Shown here: piece after piece, positions 40,313-51,950 of the stretch
Numbering within the stretch: position 1 is the stretch's first letter
Layout of the letters: every line of letters begins with the position of its first letter
Made by a program: the position numbers and the translations under genes
The notes under the pieces: model-generated
What the model was told of the DNA's origin: nothing
Databases searched by the model: none
The model's input: the letters and a program-made list of their open reading frames with translations, nothing else
From: Pantoea dispersa
GTDB taxonomy: Bacteria > Pseudomonadota > Gammaproteobacteria > Enterobacterales > Enterobacteriaceae
Length of the DNA stretch: 64,000 nucleotides
Direction: 5' to 3'
Assembly (NCBI RefSeq): GCF_014155765.1
Contig: NZ_SCKT01000010.1
Coordinates: forward strand, 1 to 64,000

Positions 40313-43300
40313 ATGAACGTCAGCCGAAGAAAATTCTTCAAGATCTGCGCTGGCGGTATGGCAGGAACCACGGCAGCCCTGCTCGGCTTTACGCCCGAAG
40401 CCGCGCTGGCGGAAACACGGCAGTATAAGTTGCTGCGTGCCCGCGAAACCCGTAATACCTGCACTTACTGCTCAGTCGGCTGTGGCCTGTTAATGTACAG
40501 CCTCGGCGATGGCGCAAAGAACGCCAAAGAGACCATTTTCCACATCGAAGGGGATCCGGACCATCCGGTGAGCCGCGGCGCGCTCTGTCCGAAAGGCGCG
40601 GGCCTGCTTGATTTTGTCCACAGCGACAGCCGTCTGAAATATCCGGAATACCGTGCGCCAGGCTCCGACAAATGGCAGCGCATCAGCTGGGATGACGCCT
40701 TTACGCGCATCGCGCAGCTGATGAAAGCCGATCGCGACGCCAACTTTATCGCGCAGAACGCCGCCGGCGTGACGGTAAACCGCTGGCTCTCCACCGGCAT
40801 GCTGTGCGCTTCGGCCTCCAGCAACGAAACCGGCTACTTAACGCAAAAATTTACCCGATCGCTCGGTATGCTGGCGGTCGACAACCAGGCACGCGTCTGA
40901 CACGGACCAACGGTAGCAAGTCTTGCTCCAACATTTGGTCGCGGTGCGATGACCAACCACTGGGTCGACATCCGTAATGCCAATCTGGTTGTGGTGATGG
41001 GCGGAAACGCTGCTGAGGCGCATCCGGTCGGTTTCCGCTGGGCGATGGAAGCCAAAATTCACAACAAAGCCAAACTGATTGTTATCGATCCGCGCTTCAC
41101 GCGCACGGCATCGGTGGCAGACTTTTACACGCCTATTCGCCCCGGCACCGACATTGCCTTCCTGTCGGGTGTGCTGCTGTGGCTGCTGCAGAATGACAAA
41201 ATCCAGCATGAATATGTGCAGGCGTATACCAATGCCAGCCTGATCGTGCGGGAGGATTACCATTTCGACGATGGCCTGTTCAGCGGCTACGACGAAGCCA
41301 ATCGCAAATATGACAAAACCAGCTGGAACTACGAGCTGGGCGACGACGGCTTTGCCAAACGCGATGACAGCCTGAGCCATCCGCGCTGCGTCTGGAATCT
41401 GCTGAAGCAGCACGTCAGCCGTTATACGCCGGAAATGGTCGAGCGCATCTGCGGCACGCCAAAAGCGGATTTCCTGCACGTCTGTGAGCTGATTGGCGAA
41501 ACCAGCGCGCGCGACCGCACCACCTCGTTCCTGTATGCGCTGGGCTGGACACAGCACTCCGTCGGGGCGCAGAACATCCGCACCATGGCGATGATCCAGC
41601 TGCTGCTGGGCAATATGGGGATGGCCGGCGGCGGCGTCAATGCGCTGCGCGGACACTCCAATATTCAGGGTCTGACCGATCTCGGCCTGCTGTCGCAAAG
41701 CCTGCCGGGCTATATGACGCTGCCGTCGGAAAAACAGACCGATCTCACCAGCTATCTGGCGGCAAACACGCCGAAGCCGACGCTGCCGGGCCAGGTGAAT
41801 TATTGGGGCAACTACCCGAAATTCTTCGTCAGCATGATGAAAGCCTTCTTTGGCGATAAAGCGCAGGCGGAGAACAGCTGGGGCTTTGACTGGCTGCCGA
41901 AGTGGGACAAAGGCTACGACGTGCTGCAGTACTTTGAGATGATGTCGCAGGGCAAGGTCAACGGCTATCTGTGCCAGGGCTTTAACCCGGTGGCGTCGTT
42001 CCCGAACAAGCGCAAAGTGATCGATTCGCTGTCGAAGCTGAAGTTCCTCGTCACCATCGACCCGCTCAACACCGAAACCTCGACCTTCTGGCAAAACCAC
42101 GGCGAGTTTAACGATGTCGATCCGGCGCAGATTCAGACCGAAGTGTTCCGTCTGCCGTCGACCTGCTTTGCCGAGGAGAACGGCTCAATCGTCAACTCCG
42201 GCCGCTGGCTGCAGTGGCACTGGAAAGGTCAGGATGCGCCGGGCGAAGCGCTTAACGACGGTGAAATTCTCTCCGGTATCTATCTGCGTCTGCGTGAGAT
42301 GTATGCGCGCGAAGGCGGTGCACAGCCAGAGCCGGTGCTGAACATGACCTGGAACTACCTGACGCCCGACAATCCGGCCTCGGAAGAGGTGGCGATGGAG
42401 AGCAACGGCAAGGCGCTGGCGGACATCTACGATGACAAAGGCACGCTGCTGGTGAAAAAAGGCCAGCAGCTCAGCACCTTTGCCCATCTGAAAGATGACG
42501 GCAGCACCAGCAGCGGCTGCTGGATTTTCGCCGGTAGCTGGACACCGGACGGTAACCAGATGGCGCGCCGCGATAACACCGATCCGAGCGGGCTGGGTAA
42601 TACGCTGAACTGGAGCTGGGCGTGGCCGCTGAACCGCCGCATCCTGTATAACCGCGCCTCCGCCGACCCGCAGGGCAACCCGTGGGATCCGAAACGCCAG
42701 ATCCTCAAATGGGATGGCAGCAAGTGGGGCGGTATGGATATTCCGGACTACAGCACGGCCGCGCCGGGCAGTAACGTCGGGCCGTTTATCATGCAGCCGG
42801 AAGGCATGGGCCGCCTGTTTGCCATCGACAAAATGGCAGAAGGACCGTTCCCGGAGCACTACGAGCCGTTTGAAACGCCGCTCGGTACCAACCCGCTGCA
42901 TCCTGACGTGGTCTCCAACCCGGCCGCGCGCGTGTTCAAAGACGATCTGGCGGCGATGGGCAAAGTGGAGCAGTTCCCGTATGTCGGCACCACGTATCGT
43001 CTGACCGAGCATTTCCACTACTGGACCAAACACGCGTTGCTCAACGCCATCGCGCAGCCGGAACAGTTTGTGGAGATTGGCGAGAAGCTGGCAAACAAGC
43101 TCGGCATCGCTCAGGGCGATACGGTGAAGGTGAGTTCCAACCGCGGCTATATCAAAGCCAAAGCGGTGGTCACCAAGCGTCTGCGTCCGCTCAACGTCGA
43201 TGGCAAAACTGTCGATACCATTGGCATCCCGATTCACTGGGGCTATCAGGGCGTGGCGAAAAAAGGCTTTATCGCCAACACCCTGACGCCATTTGTCGGT

Positions 43301-43360
43301 GACGCCAACACGCAAACGCCGGAGTTTAAGGCGTTCCTGGTTAACGTCGAGAAGGTGTAA
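40313..43360 (+). CDS. fdoG: Formate dehydrogenase-O alpha subunit FdoG (selenoprotein)
   Basis: Periplasmic catalytic subunit oxidising formate to CO2, with bis-MGD molybdenum and one 4Fe-4S cluster. The frame is continuous only if TGA at 40898-40900 is read as selenocysteine (codon 196, the same position as E. coli; VDNQARV-U-HGPTVASLAP). The total is 1015 residues (E. coli 1016). The N-terminus is a Tat signal (SRRKFFK, hydrophobic core, cleavage near ALAET). The cluster cysteines are in CTYCSVGC and GALCPKG. The ATG at 40313 has AAGGATT upstream. It forms an operon with fdoH, fdoI and fdhE. Confidence 0.98.
40898..40940 (+). promoter_or_regulatory. Selenocysteine codon and SECIS hairpin in fdoG
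   Basis: The TGA is directly followed by CACGGACCAACGGTAGCAAG and then TCTTGCTCCAACA. The apical stem GCAAG/CTTGC and the outer pairing CCAA/TTGG can form the hairpin that SelB recognises downstream of the codon. The sequence closely matches E. coli fdoG. Confidence 0.9.
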
Positions 43361-43372
43361 CGGAGAACGAAT

Positions 43373-44272
43373 ATGGCTTATCAATCGCAAGACATTATCC
43401 GCCGCTCCGCCACCAATGGTTTCACGCCTGCCCCGCAGGCGCGTGACCATCAGCAGGAAGTGGCGAAACTGATCGACGTCACCACCTGCATCGGCTGTAA
43501 GGCGTGTCAGGTCGCGTGTTCAGAGTGGAACGACATTCGCGACGAGGTCGGTCATAACGTCGGGGTGTATGACAACCCGGCGGATTTGACCGCCAAATCC
43601 TGGACGGTGATGCGTTTCTCGGAAGTCGAGGAGAACGGCAAGCTGGAGTGGCTGATCCGCAAGGATGGCTGTATGCACTGCGCCGACCCCGGCTGTCTGA
43701 AAGCCTGCCCGTCGGAAGGCGCGATTATTCAGTACGCGAACGGGATCGTCGATTTTCAGTCGGAACAGTGCATTGGCTGCGGCTACTGCATCGCCGGCTG
43801 TCCGTTTGACGTGCCGCGGCTGAATAAAGACGACAACCGCGTGTATAAATGCACGCTGTGCGTCGATCGCGTTAACGTCGGTCAGGAACCGGCGTGCGTG
43901 AAAACCTGTCCGACCGGGGCGATTCACTTCGGCAGCAAAAGCGATATGCAGCAGCTGGCTGCCGATCGCGTCGCTGAGCTGAACACGCGCGGCTATGCCA
44001 ACGCCGGGCTGTACGATCCGGCTGGCGTCGGCGGCACCCACGTCATGTACGTGCTGCACCACGCCGACAAACCGCAGCTGTATCACGGCCTGCCAGCCAA
44101 CCCGAGCATCAGCCCGGCGGTCACCTTCTGGAAAGGCGTCTGGAAACCGCTGGCTGCTATCGGCTTTGCCGCCACCTTCGCCGCCGCGGTGTTCCACTAC
44201 GTTGGTGTCGGTCCGAACCGGGTGGAAGAGGACGACGACGAAAACCTGCATGAAAAAGAGGAGCGCGAATGA
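43373..44272 (+). CDS. fdoH: Formate dehydrogenase-O iron-sulfur beta subunit FdoH
   Basis: Carries electrons from FdoG to the membrane cytochrome through four 4Fe-4S clusters. 299 residues with cysteine clusters [35 protein letters not shown] and [20 protein letters not shown], and a single C-terminal membrane helix (about 252-274, [20 protein letters not shown]) that anchors the complex. It begins 12 bp after fdoG and overlaps fdoI by 4 bp. Confidence 0.98.
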   Translation: MAYQSQDIIRRSATNGFTPAPQARDHQQEVAKLIDVTTCIGCKACQVACSEWNDIRDEVGHNVGVYDNPADLTAKSWTVMRFSEVEENGKLEWLIRKDGCMHCADPGCLKACPSEGAIIQYANGIVDFQSEQCIGCGYCIAGCPFDVPRLNKDDNRVYKCTLCVDRVNVGQEPACVKTCPTGAIHFGSKSDMQQLAADRVAELNTRGYANAGLYDPAGVGGTHVMYVLHHADKPQLYHGLPANPSISPAVTFWKGVWKPLAAIGFAATFAAAVFHYVGVGPNRVEEDDDENLHEKEERE

Positions 44273-44913
44273 TGAAAAAGCGCGATCGTCTGGTGCGCTA
44301 CAGCGCGCCGGAACGCATCAATCACTGGATTGTCGCGTTCTGTTTTGTGTTTGCCGCGCTCAGCGGACTGGGTTTCTTTTTCCCGTCGTTTAACTGGCTG
44401 ATGCACGTGCTCGGTACGCCACAGCTGGCGCGTATTCTGCACCCGTTCGTCGGCGTGGTGATGTTTGCAGCCTTTATTATCATGTTCTTACGCTACTGGA
44501 AGCACAATCTTATCCAGCGCGACGATCTGGTATGGGCGAAAAATATCCGCAAAATCGTGCGTAATGAAGAGGTGGGCGATACCGGGAAATACAACTTCGG
44601 GCAGAAGTGTGTGTTCTGGGCTGCTATCATCAGCTTAGTCTTGCTGCTGGCGAGCGGAATTGTCATCTGGCGCCCCTGGTTCGCCGGGTACTTCACCATT
44701 CCGCTGATTCGCGCCGCGCTGGTGGTGCATTCGGTCTCGGCTGTGGCACTGATCATGACGATTATGGTGCATATTTATGCCGCCCTGTGGGTGAAAGGCA
44801 CCATTACCGCCATGGTTGAGGGCTGGGTACCGGCCGCGTGGGCGAAGAAACATCACCCACGCTGGTATCGCGAGCAGCGCCAACGCCAAACACAACAGGA
44901 AAAACGTCCCTGA
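44269..44913 (+). CDS. fdoI: Formate dehydrogenase-O cytochrome b556 subunit FdoI
   Basis: Inner-membrane dihaem cytochrome b that passes electrons to menaquinone/ubiquinone. 214 residues, four membrane helices, with histidines placed in helices as in E. coli ([40 protein letters not shown]). Its start overlaps fdoH (ATGA) and its stop touches the fdhE start, indicating translational coupling. Confidence 0.97.
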   Translation: MMKKRDRLVRYSAPERINHWIVAFCFVFAALSGLGFFFPSFNWLMHVLGTPQLARILHPFVGVVMFAAFIIMFLRYWKHNLIQRDDLVWAKNIRKIVRNEEVGDTGKYNFGQKCVFWAAIISLVLLLASGIVIWRPWFAGYFTIPLIRAALVVHSVSAVALIMTIMVHIYAALWVKGTITAMVEGWVPAAWAKKHHPRWYREQRQRQTQQEKRP

Positions 44914-45839
44914 TGAGTATTCGCATCATCCCGCAGGAGCAGCTGGAGAAGAGCGAAAAGAATACGGCGGAGCAAGTTCCGCCGTTACTTTTCCCCCGGC
45001 TGAAAAATCTCTACAGCCGCCGTGCGGCGCGGTTGCGTGATCTGGCGGCGAAAAATCCGCTGGGCGACTACCTGCGTTTTGCCGCGGTGATCGCGCAGGC
45101 CCAGGAAATCGTGCTGTATGACCATCCGCTGCAGATCGATCTGCATCAGCGGCTGGCAGAGAGCGCGCAGCAGGGCAAACCGCCGCTGGATATCCACACT
45201 TACCCGCGCGATATGCACTGGCAGCGGCTGCTGCATTCGCTGATCGCCGAGCTGAAGCCAGAGATGAGCGGCCAGGCGCTGGCGGTGCTGGAGAATCTGG
45301 AGAAGGCCTCGTCAACCGAGCTGGAAACCCTTGCCAGCGCGCTGCTGGAAGGCGAATTCGCCCAGGTCAGCAGTGATAAAGCCCCGTTCATCTGGGCGGC
45401 GCTGTCAATTTACTGGGCGCAGATGGCGGCGATGATCCCCGGCAAAGCGCGGGCCGAATATGGCGAGCACCGTCAGTTCTGCCCGGTGTGTGCCAGTGTG
45501 CCGGTCGCCAGCGTAGTGCACATGGACGTTGGCCAGCAGGGTCTGCGCTATCTGCACTGTAACCTGTGCGAAAGCGAGTGGTACGTGGTGCGCAGCAAGT
45601 GCTCGAACTGCGAGCAAACGCGCGATCTGCATTACTGGTCGCTGGACAGCGAGCAGGCCGCCGTGAAAGCCGAAAGCTGCGGCGACTGCGGTACCTACCT
45701 GAAGATGCTATACCAGGAGAAAGATCCGGCGCTGGAACCGGTGGCCGACGATCTCGCCTCGCTGGTGCTGGATGCCCGCATGGAGCAGGAAGGATTCGCG
45801 CGCAGCAGCCTGAATCCGTTTATGTTTCCCGGGGATTGA
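44913..45839 (+). CDS. fdhE: Formate dehydrogenase assembly protein FdhE
   Basis: Cytoplasmic rubredoxin-like chaperone needed for maturation of respiratory formate dehydrogenases. 308 residues, with four CxxC motifs in the C-terminal half (CPVCAS, CNLCES, CSNCEQ, CGDCGT) that bind iron. The start at 44913 ([15 protein letters not shown]) overlaps the fdoI stop by one base; a frame extension inside fdoI is rejected. Last gene of fdoGHI-fdhE, followed by a large palindrome. Confidence 0.97.
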   Translation: MSIRIIPQEQLEKSEKNTAEQVPPLLFPRLKNLYSRRAARLRDLAAKNPLGDYLRFAAVIAQAQEIVLYDHPLQIDLHQRLAESAQQGKPPLDIHTYPRDMHWQRLLHSLIAELKPEMSGQALAVLENLEKASSTELETLASALLEGEFAQVSSDKAPFIWAALSIYWAQMAAMIPGKARAEYGEHRQFCPVCASVPVASVVHMDVGQQGLRYLHCNLCESEWYVVRSKCSNCEQTRDLHYWSLDSEQAAVKAESCGDCGTYLKMLYQEKDPALEPVADDLASLVLDARMEQEGFARSSLNPFMFPGD

Positions 45840-45866
45840 TGCAGTAAATTTACTCATTCTGCGATT

Positions 45867-45933
45867 TGTAGCGGCGCGATTTATCGCGCGGTTTTGCACC
45901 GTCAAACCCTGCGCGATAAATCGCGCCGCTACA
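45867..45933. repeat. REP-like long palindrome after fdhE
   Basis: Perfect 23-bp inverted repeat: left arm 45867-45889 (begins TGTAGCGGCGCGATTTATCG), right arm 45911-45933, with a 21-nt loop whose ends (GGTTT/AAACC) may pair further. Repeats of this style are dispersed in enterobacterial genomes as REP/RAYT-related elements. No second copy was noticed in the window. It may also end or stabilise the fdo-fdhE transcript. Confidence 0.88.
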
Positions 45934-45970
45934 ATGTGGAGCCTGGCATTTATCGCAACGGAGACATCTG

Positions 45971-46582
45971 ATGAAACTGATTGGCAGCTATACCAGCCCG
46001 TTTGTGCGCAAAATCTCAGTGATCCTGCTGGAAAAGGGCCTGGTGTTTGAATTCGTCAACCACTCTCCGTGGGAGCCTGACAGCCACGTCCCGCAGTACA
46101 ATCCGCTGGGTAAAGTGCCAGCCTTCATTGATGACCAGCAGCTGACCTGGTTTGACTCCTCGATCATTGCTCAGGTGATTGAACTGCGTGGCGATGCGCC
46201 TGCCCTGCTGCCCGACGACGCACTGCGCGCCCTGCAGATCCGCCAGCTGGAGAAGCTGGCCGACGGCATCAATGATGCGGCGGTGATGATCGTGCGCGAA
46301 CAGATGCGTCCCGGCGATCGGCAATCGGAAGAGGTGCTGCTGCGTAATCGCGAGAAAATCGCGCGCGGCCTCGACGCGCTGGAAACCGCCGCCGCGCAGG
46401 GCGAGTTGCTCAACAGCGGCACGCTCAACCTCGCCGATATCGCCACCGGCTGCACCCTGGGCTATCTCAATTTTCGCCGCGTGCTGCCCAACTGGTGCGT
46501 CAATCGCCCGGCGCTGGTTAAACTGGCAGAAACGCTGTTCGAGCGGGAAAGCTTTGCCCGTACGGTTCCGCCCACCCACTAA
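45971..46582 (+). CDS. yibF: Glutathione S-transferase family protein YibF
   Basis: 203 residues, a thioredoxin-like N-domain ([24 protein letters not shown], serine in the usual active-site place) and an all-helical C-domain. E. coli YibF precedes selA in the same way. The substrate is not known; proximity to selenium genes has prompted ideas of a role in selenium or sulfur handling, without proof. The stop is 8 bp from selA, so they are probably cotranscribed. Confidence 0.93.
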   Translation: MKLIGSYTSPFVRKISVILLEKGLVFEFVNHSPWEPDSHVPQYNPLGKVPAFIDDQQLTWFDSSIIAQVIELRGDAPALLPDDALRALQIRQLEKLADGINDAAVMIVREQMRPGDRQSEEVLLRNREKIARGLDALETAAAQGELLNSGTLNLADIATGCTLGYLNFRRVLPNWCVNRPALVKLAETLFERESFARTVPPTH

Positions 46583-46590
46583 GTGATGTG

Positions 46591-47970
46591 ATGAAAGCCC
46601 TCTACAGTCAGCTCCCTGCCATCGACAGCCTGCTGCGCGATCCGGCGCTGCAGCCGCTGCTGGCACAATCCGGTACCGCCTTTATCACGCGTCAGCTGCG
46701 CGGCATGCAGCAGGAGGCGCGCGACCACATTCAGCAACATCAATCGTTACCACACTGGCACGCCAGCTGGCCGGATGAAGCGCTGCGCCGCGCACAGCAG
46801 CAGCAGCAAAGCGCGTTGCGCCCGGTGTTTAACCTGACCGGCACCGTGCTGCACACCAATCTGGGGCGCGCGCAGCTCAGCGATCGCGCCATCGCGGCGG
46901 TCAGCGCCTGTCTGCGCCAGCCGGTAACGCTGGAGTATGCGCTGGACGACGCGGCGCGCGGTCATCGCGATCGCGCAGTCAGCGCACTGCTGTGCGAGCT
47001 AACCGGCGCCGAAGCTGCCTGTATCGTCAATAACAACGCCGCTGCGGTACTGCTGATGCTGGCCAGCCTGGCAGCGGGTCGCGACGTGATTATGTCGCGC
47101 GGCGAACTGGTGGAGATCGGCGGCGCATTCCGTATCCCTGACGTGATGCGCCAGGCGGGCTGCCGATTGGTGGAGGTTGGCACCACCAATCGCACCCATC
47201 TGAAGGATTATCGCGGCGCCATCGCCGGGGATAGCGGCCTGCTGATGAAGGTACACACCAGTAATTACCAGATTCAGGGCTTTACCCATGCCGTGTCTGA
47301 AGCCGAGCTGGTGCAGTTAGGCGACGCGCACGGCCTGCCGGTGATCAGCGATCTCGGCAGCGGTTCGCTGGTGGATATGACGGCGTACGGGTTGCCGCCT
47401 GAACCGATGCCGCAGCAGCTGATTGCGGCCGGCGTGAGCCTGGTGAGTTTCTCCGGTGACAAACTGCTGGGTGGCCCGCAGGCCGGGATTATCGTCGGCA
47501 AAAAAGCGCTGATTGACCAGCTGCAACAGCATCCGCTGAAGCGCGCACTGCGCGTCGATAAAATGACGCTGGCGGCGCTGGAAGCGACGCTGCAGCTCTA
47601 CCGTCAGCCGGAAACCCTGCACGAGGCGCTGCCGACACTGCGCCTGCTGACGCGCAGCGCGCACGATATTCTGCAACAGGCTGAACGTCTGATGCCGGCG
47701 CTGGAGCACGCCTTCAGCGCCGATTTTTCGCTGGCGATCGCTGCCTGTTCCTCGCAAATTGGCAGCGGTTCGCTGCCGGTCGAACGTCTGCCCAGCTTTG
47801 CTATCACCTTCACGCCACGCGACGGTCACGGCAGCCAGCTCAACGCCCTGGCGCAACGCTGGCGCCAGCTGGCACGCCCGGTGATTGGCCGCCTGCAGGA
47901 GGGCAAACTGTGGCTGGATTTACGCTGCCTTGATGACGAAGCCGCCCTGATACGGACCTTAGTACCATGA
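46591..47970 (+). CDS. selA: L-seryl-tRNA(Sec) selenium transferase SelA
   Basis: PLP enzyme converting Ser-tRNA(Sec) to Sec-tRNA(Sec) with selenophosphate. 459 residues from the ATG at 46591; GTG at 46588 is an equal alternative and neither has a strong ribosome site. The PLP lysine is in [14 protein letters not shown], and [24 protein letters not shown] and [15 protein letters not shown] are conserved. The E. coli N-terminal domain is kept. It overlaps selB by 4 bp. Confidence 0.96.
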   Translation: MKALYSQLPAIDSLLRDPALQPLLAQSGTAFITRQLRGMQQEARDHIQQHQSLPHWHASWPDEALRRAQQQQQSALRPVFNLTGTVLHTNLGRAQLSDRAIAAVSACLRQPVTLEYALDDAARGHRDRAVSALLCELTGAEAACIVNNNAAAVLLMLASLAAGRDVIMSRGELVEIGGAFRIPDVMRQAGCRLVEVGTTNRTHLKDYRGAIAGDSGLLMKVHTSNYQIQGFTHAVSEAELVQLGDAHGLPVISDLGSGSLVDMTAYGLPPEPMPQQLIAAGVSLVSFSGDKLLGGPQAGIIVGKKALIDQLQQHPLKRALRVDKMTLAALEATLQLYRQPETLHEALPTLRLLTRSAHDILQQAERLMPALEHAFSADFSLAIAACSSQIGSGSLPVERLPSFAITFTPRDGHGSQLNALAQRWRQLARPVIGRLQEGKLWLDLRCLDDEAALIRTLVP

Positions 47971-49820
47971 TTATTGCCACGGCCGGACATGTCGATCACG
48001 GTAAAACCGCACTGTTGCAGGCCCTGACCGGGATTGATGCCGATCGCCTGCCGGAAGAGAAACGGCGCGGCATGACCATCGATCTCGGTTATGCCTACTG
48101 GCCGCAGCCCGATGGCCGCACGCTGGGCTTCATTGATGTGCCTGGCCATGAAAAATTTCTCGCCAACATGCTGGCCGGCATCGGCGGCATCCATCATGCG
48201 CTGCTGGTGGTGGCCTGTGACGATGGCGTGATGCCGCAGACGCGTGAGCATTTACAGCTGCTGAGCCTCGCCGGACAGCCGCCGCTGAGCGTGGCGCTTA
48301 CCAAAGCCGACCGCGTTGACGCCGCACGCATCGCAGAGGTGCAGCAGCAGGTCGCGCAGCTCACGCAGCAGCTCGGCTGGCCAGCGGCAGCGCAGTTTGT
48401 TACCAGCAGCCATACGCAGCAGGGCATTGAAACGCTGCGCCAGCACCTCAGCAGCCTGAACGCACCGGCGTTTGAGCCTGGCCGCCGTTTCCGGCTCGCC
48501 ATCGACCGCGCTTTCACGCTGAAAGGCACCGGGCTGGTGGTCACCGGCACCGCGCTGAGCGGTGAAGTCAGGGTGGGCGACACGCTGTGGCTCAGCAGCC
48601 TGAACCTGCCGCTGCGCGTGCGGGCGCTGCATGCGCAGAACCAGCCGGTGACGCGCGCGCAGGCGGGCGAGCGCATCGCGCTGAATATCGTCGGTGACGT
48701 GGAGAAAGCACAGATTACGCGCGGCGACTGGCTGCTGGCGCAGCCGCGTCCCGCCGGCACGCAGCGGCTGATCGTCGCACTGCGCCTGCTGCAGCCGCTG
48801 AAAACGGCCTCGCAGCCGGTGCATCTGCATCACGCGGCCAGCCACGTCACCGGCCGCTTAACGCAGCTCACGGACGATGTGGCTGAACTGGTGCTCAGCC
48901 AGCCGCTGTGGCTGGCGGAAAACGATCGGATAATTATTCGCGACAGCAATGCGCAGCACACGCTGGGCGGCGGACGCGTACTGCTGTGCGACAGCAAAAA
49001 GCGCGGTAAACGCCAGCCGGACTACCTGCAGTGGCTACAGCAGCTGGCCGCGGCGCGCGATGACAGCGCCAGCCTGCAGGCGCATCTGGCGTATCAACCG
49101 GCCGCGTATGACGAGCTCGGCTGGGCGCGCCAGCTTACTGCGCCGGCGCTGGACGCGCTGCTGCTGCCGCTGAATCCGGTACGGCTGGGGACCAGCCTGA
49201 TGAGCGACACCATGGCCAGCGCCTGGCAGCAGCGTTTACGGGAAGCGCTGAGCGCCTTTCACCAGCAGCATCCGGAGCTGCCGGGCATCGGCCACGATCG
49301 CCTGCGTCGTGTGGCGCTGCCGCATGCGCCGGCACCGCTGGTGCCGGGATTAATTGACCAAATGCTGGCACAAGGCGAGCTGCGGCAGAAACAGGGCTGG
49401 CTGCACCTGCCCGACTTCGCGCCGCGCTTTAATCCGCAGGAAGCCACGCTGTGGCAGCAGGTCGAGCCGCTGTTCAGCGACCAGCCGCTGTGGGTGCGCG
49501 ATATTGCCGATGCGCTGCAGCAGGATGAAGAGCAGATTCGCGGTTTATTGCTCACCGCGGCGCGTCTCGGCCATATCACGGCGATCGTGCGCGATCGCTA
49601 CTACCGCAGCGCGCAGATCCAGATCTTCGCCGATCTGATTCGTCAGCGCGCGGCCGCCGGAGGCAGCACCAGCGCCGCCGACTTCCGCAACCAGCTGGGT
49701 ACCGGCCGCAAAGTCGCGGTGCAGATTCTGGAATTCTTTGACCGCAGCGGCTTTACCCGCCGTCGCGGTAACGATCACCTGCTGCGCGACGCGCGCCTGT
49801 TCACCCCTTCTGCCGCCTGA
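47967..49820 (+). CDS. selB: Selenocysteine-specific elongation factor SelB
   Basis: GTPase that brings Sec-tRNA to the ribosome at UGA codons with a SECIS hairpin. 617 residues with G-motifs GHVDHGKT (7-14), DVPGHEKF and TKAD; EF-Tu-like domains 2-3; and four C-terminal winged helices (about 370-617) that bind SECIS RNA. Overlap with selA (ATGA) implies coupled translation. Its client in the window is fdoG and its tRNA is selC at the right edge. Confidence 0.97.
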   Translation: MIIATAGHVDHGKTALLQALTGIDADRLPEEKRRGMTIDLGYAYWPQPDGRTLGFIDVPGHEKFLANMLAGIGGIHHALLVVACDDGVMPQTREHLQLLSLAGQPPLSVALTKADRVDAARIAEVQQQVAQLTQQLGWPAAAQFVTSSHTQQGIETLRQHLSSLNAPAFEPGRRFRLAIDRAFTLKGTGLVVTGTALSGEVRVGDTLWLSSLNLPLRVRALHAQNQPVTRAQAGERIALNIVGDVEKAQITRGDWLLAQPRPAGTQRLIVALRLLQPLKTASQPVHLHHAASHVTGRLTQLTDDVAELVLSQPLWLAENDRIIIRDSNAQHTLGGGRVLLCDSKKRGKRQPDYLQWLQQLAAARDDSASLQAHLAYQPAAYDELGWARQLTAPALDALLLPLNPVRLGTSLMSDTMASAWQQRLREALSAFHQQHPELPGIGHDRLRRVALPHAPAPLVPGLIDQMLAQGELRQKQGWLHLPDFAPRFNPQEATLWQQVEPLFSDQPLWVRDIADALQQDEEQIRGLLLTAARLGHITAIVRDRYYRSAQIQIFADLIRQRAAAGGSTSAADFRNQLGTGRKVAVQILEFFDRSGFTRRRGNDHLLRDARLFTPSAA

Positions 49821-49821
49821 A

Positions 49822-49850
49822 ACAAAAAAAGGGACGATTGCTCGTCCCTT
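49822..49850 (-). terminator. glyQS terminator
   Basis: Stem AAGGGACGA/TCGTCCCTT (829-837 and 842-850 of this 49 kb segment). The minus strand exits into seven T, giving glyQS a strong terminator; the plus strand (selB) side lacks a T-run. Confidence 0.87.
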
Positions 49851-49871
49851 CAGTTCACTTCTGCCCATCGC

Positions 49872-51941
49872 TTACTGCAGCAGCGAAATGTCCGCTACCT
49901 GCAGGAACAGCTCGCGCAGTTGCGCCAGCAGCGTCAGGCGATTGATACGCACCGCTTCGTCATCGGCATTCACCATGACGTTGTCGAAGAAGTTATCCAC
50001 CGCTTCGCGCAGCTGTGCCAGCTCCACCAGGGCATCCTGATAGCGGCCTTCCGCAAAGTATGGCTGCAGCTTGTCGCCCAGCGCGGTGACAAAGGTCGCC
50101 AGCTGAATTTCAGCGTTCTCTTTCAGCAGGGACGCCTGCACGCTGTCGTTCAGGGTTTCGGTGGCTTTCGCCAGGATATTCGACACGCGCTTGTTAGCCG
50201 CCGCCAGCGCCGAAGCCGCTTCCAGCGTACGGAAGTGCGAAACCGCCTTCATACGTGCATCGAAATCGGCCGGACGGGTTGGACGACGCGCCAGCACCGC
50301 CTGAATGGTGTCAACGCTGTGGCCCTCTTCCTGATACCAGGCGCGGAAACGACCCAGCATGAAGTCGATGACATCATCAACCACGTTGGCGTTGCTCAGC
50401 TTGCTGCCGTACAGGCGCACCGCTTCTTCCGTCAGGGTTTGCAGATCGAGCGGCAGGTTCTTCTCCACGATGATACGCAGCACGCCCAGCGCGGCACGAC
50501 GCAGCGCAAACGGATCTTTATCGCCTTTCGGATGCTGTCCGATGCCGAAGATACCGGCCAGGGTATCCATTTTATCGGCAATCGCCACGGCGCAGGCCAC
50601 CGGGCTGGACGGCAGATCGTCACCGGCAAAACGCGGCTGGTACTGCTCGTTAAGTGCGACCGCCACATCTTCCGCTTCGCCATCGTGGCGCGCGTAGTGC
50701 ATGCCCATCACACCCTGGGTGTCGGTGAACTCGAATACCATATTGGTCATCAGGTCGCACTTCGACAGCAGGCCAGCGCGCGTGGCGTGATTGACATCAG
50801 CGCCAATCTGCGCGGCAATCCAGCCGGCCAGCGCCTGAATACGGTCGGTTTTGTCACGCAGCGTACCCAGCTCTTTCTGGAACAGCACGGTTTCCAGACG
50901 CGGCAGGTTATCTTCCAGACGCTTTTTGCGGTCGGTGTTGAAGAAGAACTCGGCATCGGCCAGACGCGGACGCACCACTTTTTCATTACCGGCAATGATC
51001 TGCTGCGGATCGCGCGATTCAATGTTGGTGACGAAGATGAAGTTGGGCAGCAGCTGGCCGTCTTCGGCGTACACCGGGAAGTATTTCTGATCCCCTTTCA
51101 TGGTGTACACCAGCGCTTCAGCCGGTACCGCGAGGAACTTCTCTTCAAACTTCGCCGTCAGCACCACCGGCCACTCCACCAGCGAAGCCACCTCTTCCAG
51201 CAGGCTGTCGCTCAGGTCGGCTTTACCGCCCAGCTGCTGCGCGGCGGCTTCGGCATCGGCTTTGATTTTGGCTTTACGCGTGGCGTAATCGGCGATCACT
51301 TTACCGCGTTCCTGCAGCAGCTGCGGATATTGATCGGCGTTGTCCAGCGTCAATTCCGGCTCGCCCATGAAACGGTGGCCGCGAATAACGCGATCGGACT
51401 GAATACCGAGGATGGTGGCCGGAATCAGCTCATCACCCAGCAGCAGCGTCACGGTGTGCACCGGACGCACGAACTGCACGTCGCTGGCACCCCAGCGCAT
51501 CAGTTTTGGAATCGGCAGCTTGCTCAGTGCGGTCGCGACCATCGCCGGCAGCAGCGCCTGCGCGCTTTCGCCTTTTACCGCAGCACGATGCACCAGCCAC
51601 TCGCCTTTGTCAGTGCTGAGACGCTCAGCCTGCTCTACGGTGATGCCGTTGCCACGTGCCCAGCCTTCTGCCGCTTTAGTCGGCTTGCCTTCGGCATCAA
51701 ACGCCGCAGCGACGGCCGGGCCGCGCTTTTCTACTTCGCGATCGGGCTGCGCGGCCGCCAGCTGTGCCACTTTCAGCGCCAGACGGCGCGGTGCCGCAAA
51801 CCAGCTGACGTCGCCATGCGCCAGACCGGCACTGTCGAGCTCAGCGGTAAAGTGCGCAGCAAAGGCTTCTGCCAGGCTGCGCAGGGCTTTCGGAGGCAAC
51901 TCTTCGGTGCCAATTTCCACCAGGAAAGTTTTATCGGTCAT
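49872..51941 (-). CDS. glyS: Glycyl-tRNA synthetase beta subunit GlyS
   Basis: Beta chain of the alpha2beta2 bacterial glycyl-tRNA synthetase, providing tRNA binding. 689 residues, same as E. coli. Starts [23 protein letters not shown] and ends in the anticodon-binding domain with [19 protein letters not shown]. It follows glyQ by 9 bp. The strand opposite has a very long open frame which is an artefact (see rejected items). Confidence 0.98.
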   Translation of the reverse strand: MTDKTFLVEIGTEELPPKALRSLAEAFAAHFTAELDSAGLAHGDVSWFAAPRRLALKVAQLAAAQPDREVEKRGPAVAAAFDAEGKPTKAAEGWARGNGITVEQAERLSTDKGEWLVHRAAVKGESAQALLPAMVATALSKLPIPKLMRWGASDVQFVRPVHTVTLLLGDELIPATILGIQSDRVIRGHRFMGEPELTLDNADQYPQLLQERGKVIADYATRKAKIKADAEAAAQQLGGKADLSDSLLEEVASLVEWPVVLTAKFEEKFLAVPAEALVYTMKGDQKYFPVYAEDGQLLPNFIFVTNIESRDPQQIIAGNEKVVRPRLADAEFFFNTDRKKRLEDNLPRLETVLFQKELGTLRDKTDRIQALAGWIAAQIGADVNHATRAGLLSKCDLMTNMVFEFTDTQGVMGMHYARHDGEAEDVAVALNEQYQPRFAGDDLPSSPVACAVAIADKMDTLAGIFGIGQHPKGDKDPFALRRAALGVLRIIVEKNLPLDLQTLTEEAVRLYGSKLSNANVVDDVIDFMLGRFRAWYQEEGHSVDTIQAVLARRPTRPADFDARMKAVSHFRTLEAASALAAANKRVSNILAKATETLNDSVQASLLKENAEIQLATFVTALGDKLQPYFAEGRYQDALVELAQLREAVDNFFDNVMVNADDEAVRINRLTLLAQLRELFLQVADISLLQ

Positions 51942-51950
51942 GGCTGCCTC

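Noticed and set aside
40313-43360. fdoG as a pseudogene with a nonsense codon
   Set aside because: TGA is at the known selenocysteine codon, is followed by a SECIS-like hairpin, and selA, selB and selC are present.
40838-43450. Two long minus-strand frames (420 and 421 codons) opposite fdoG
   Set aside because: Antisense shadows; composition only, with no recognisable domain.
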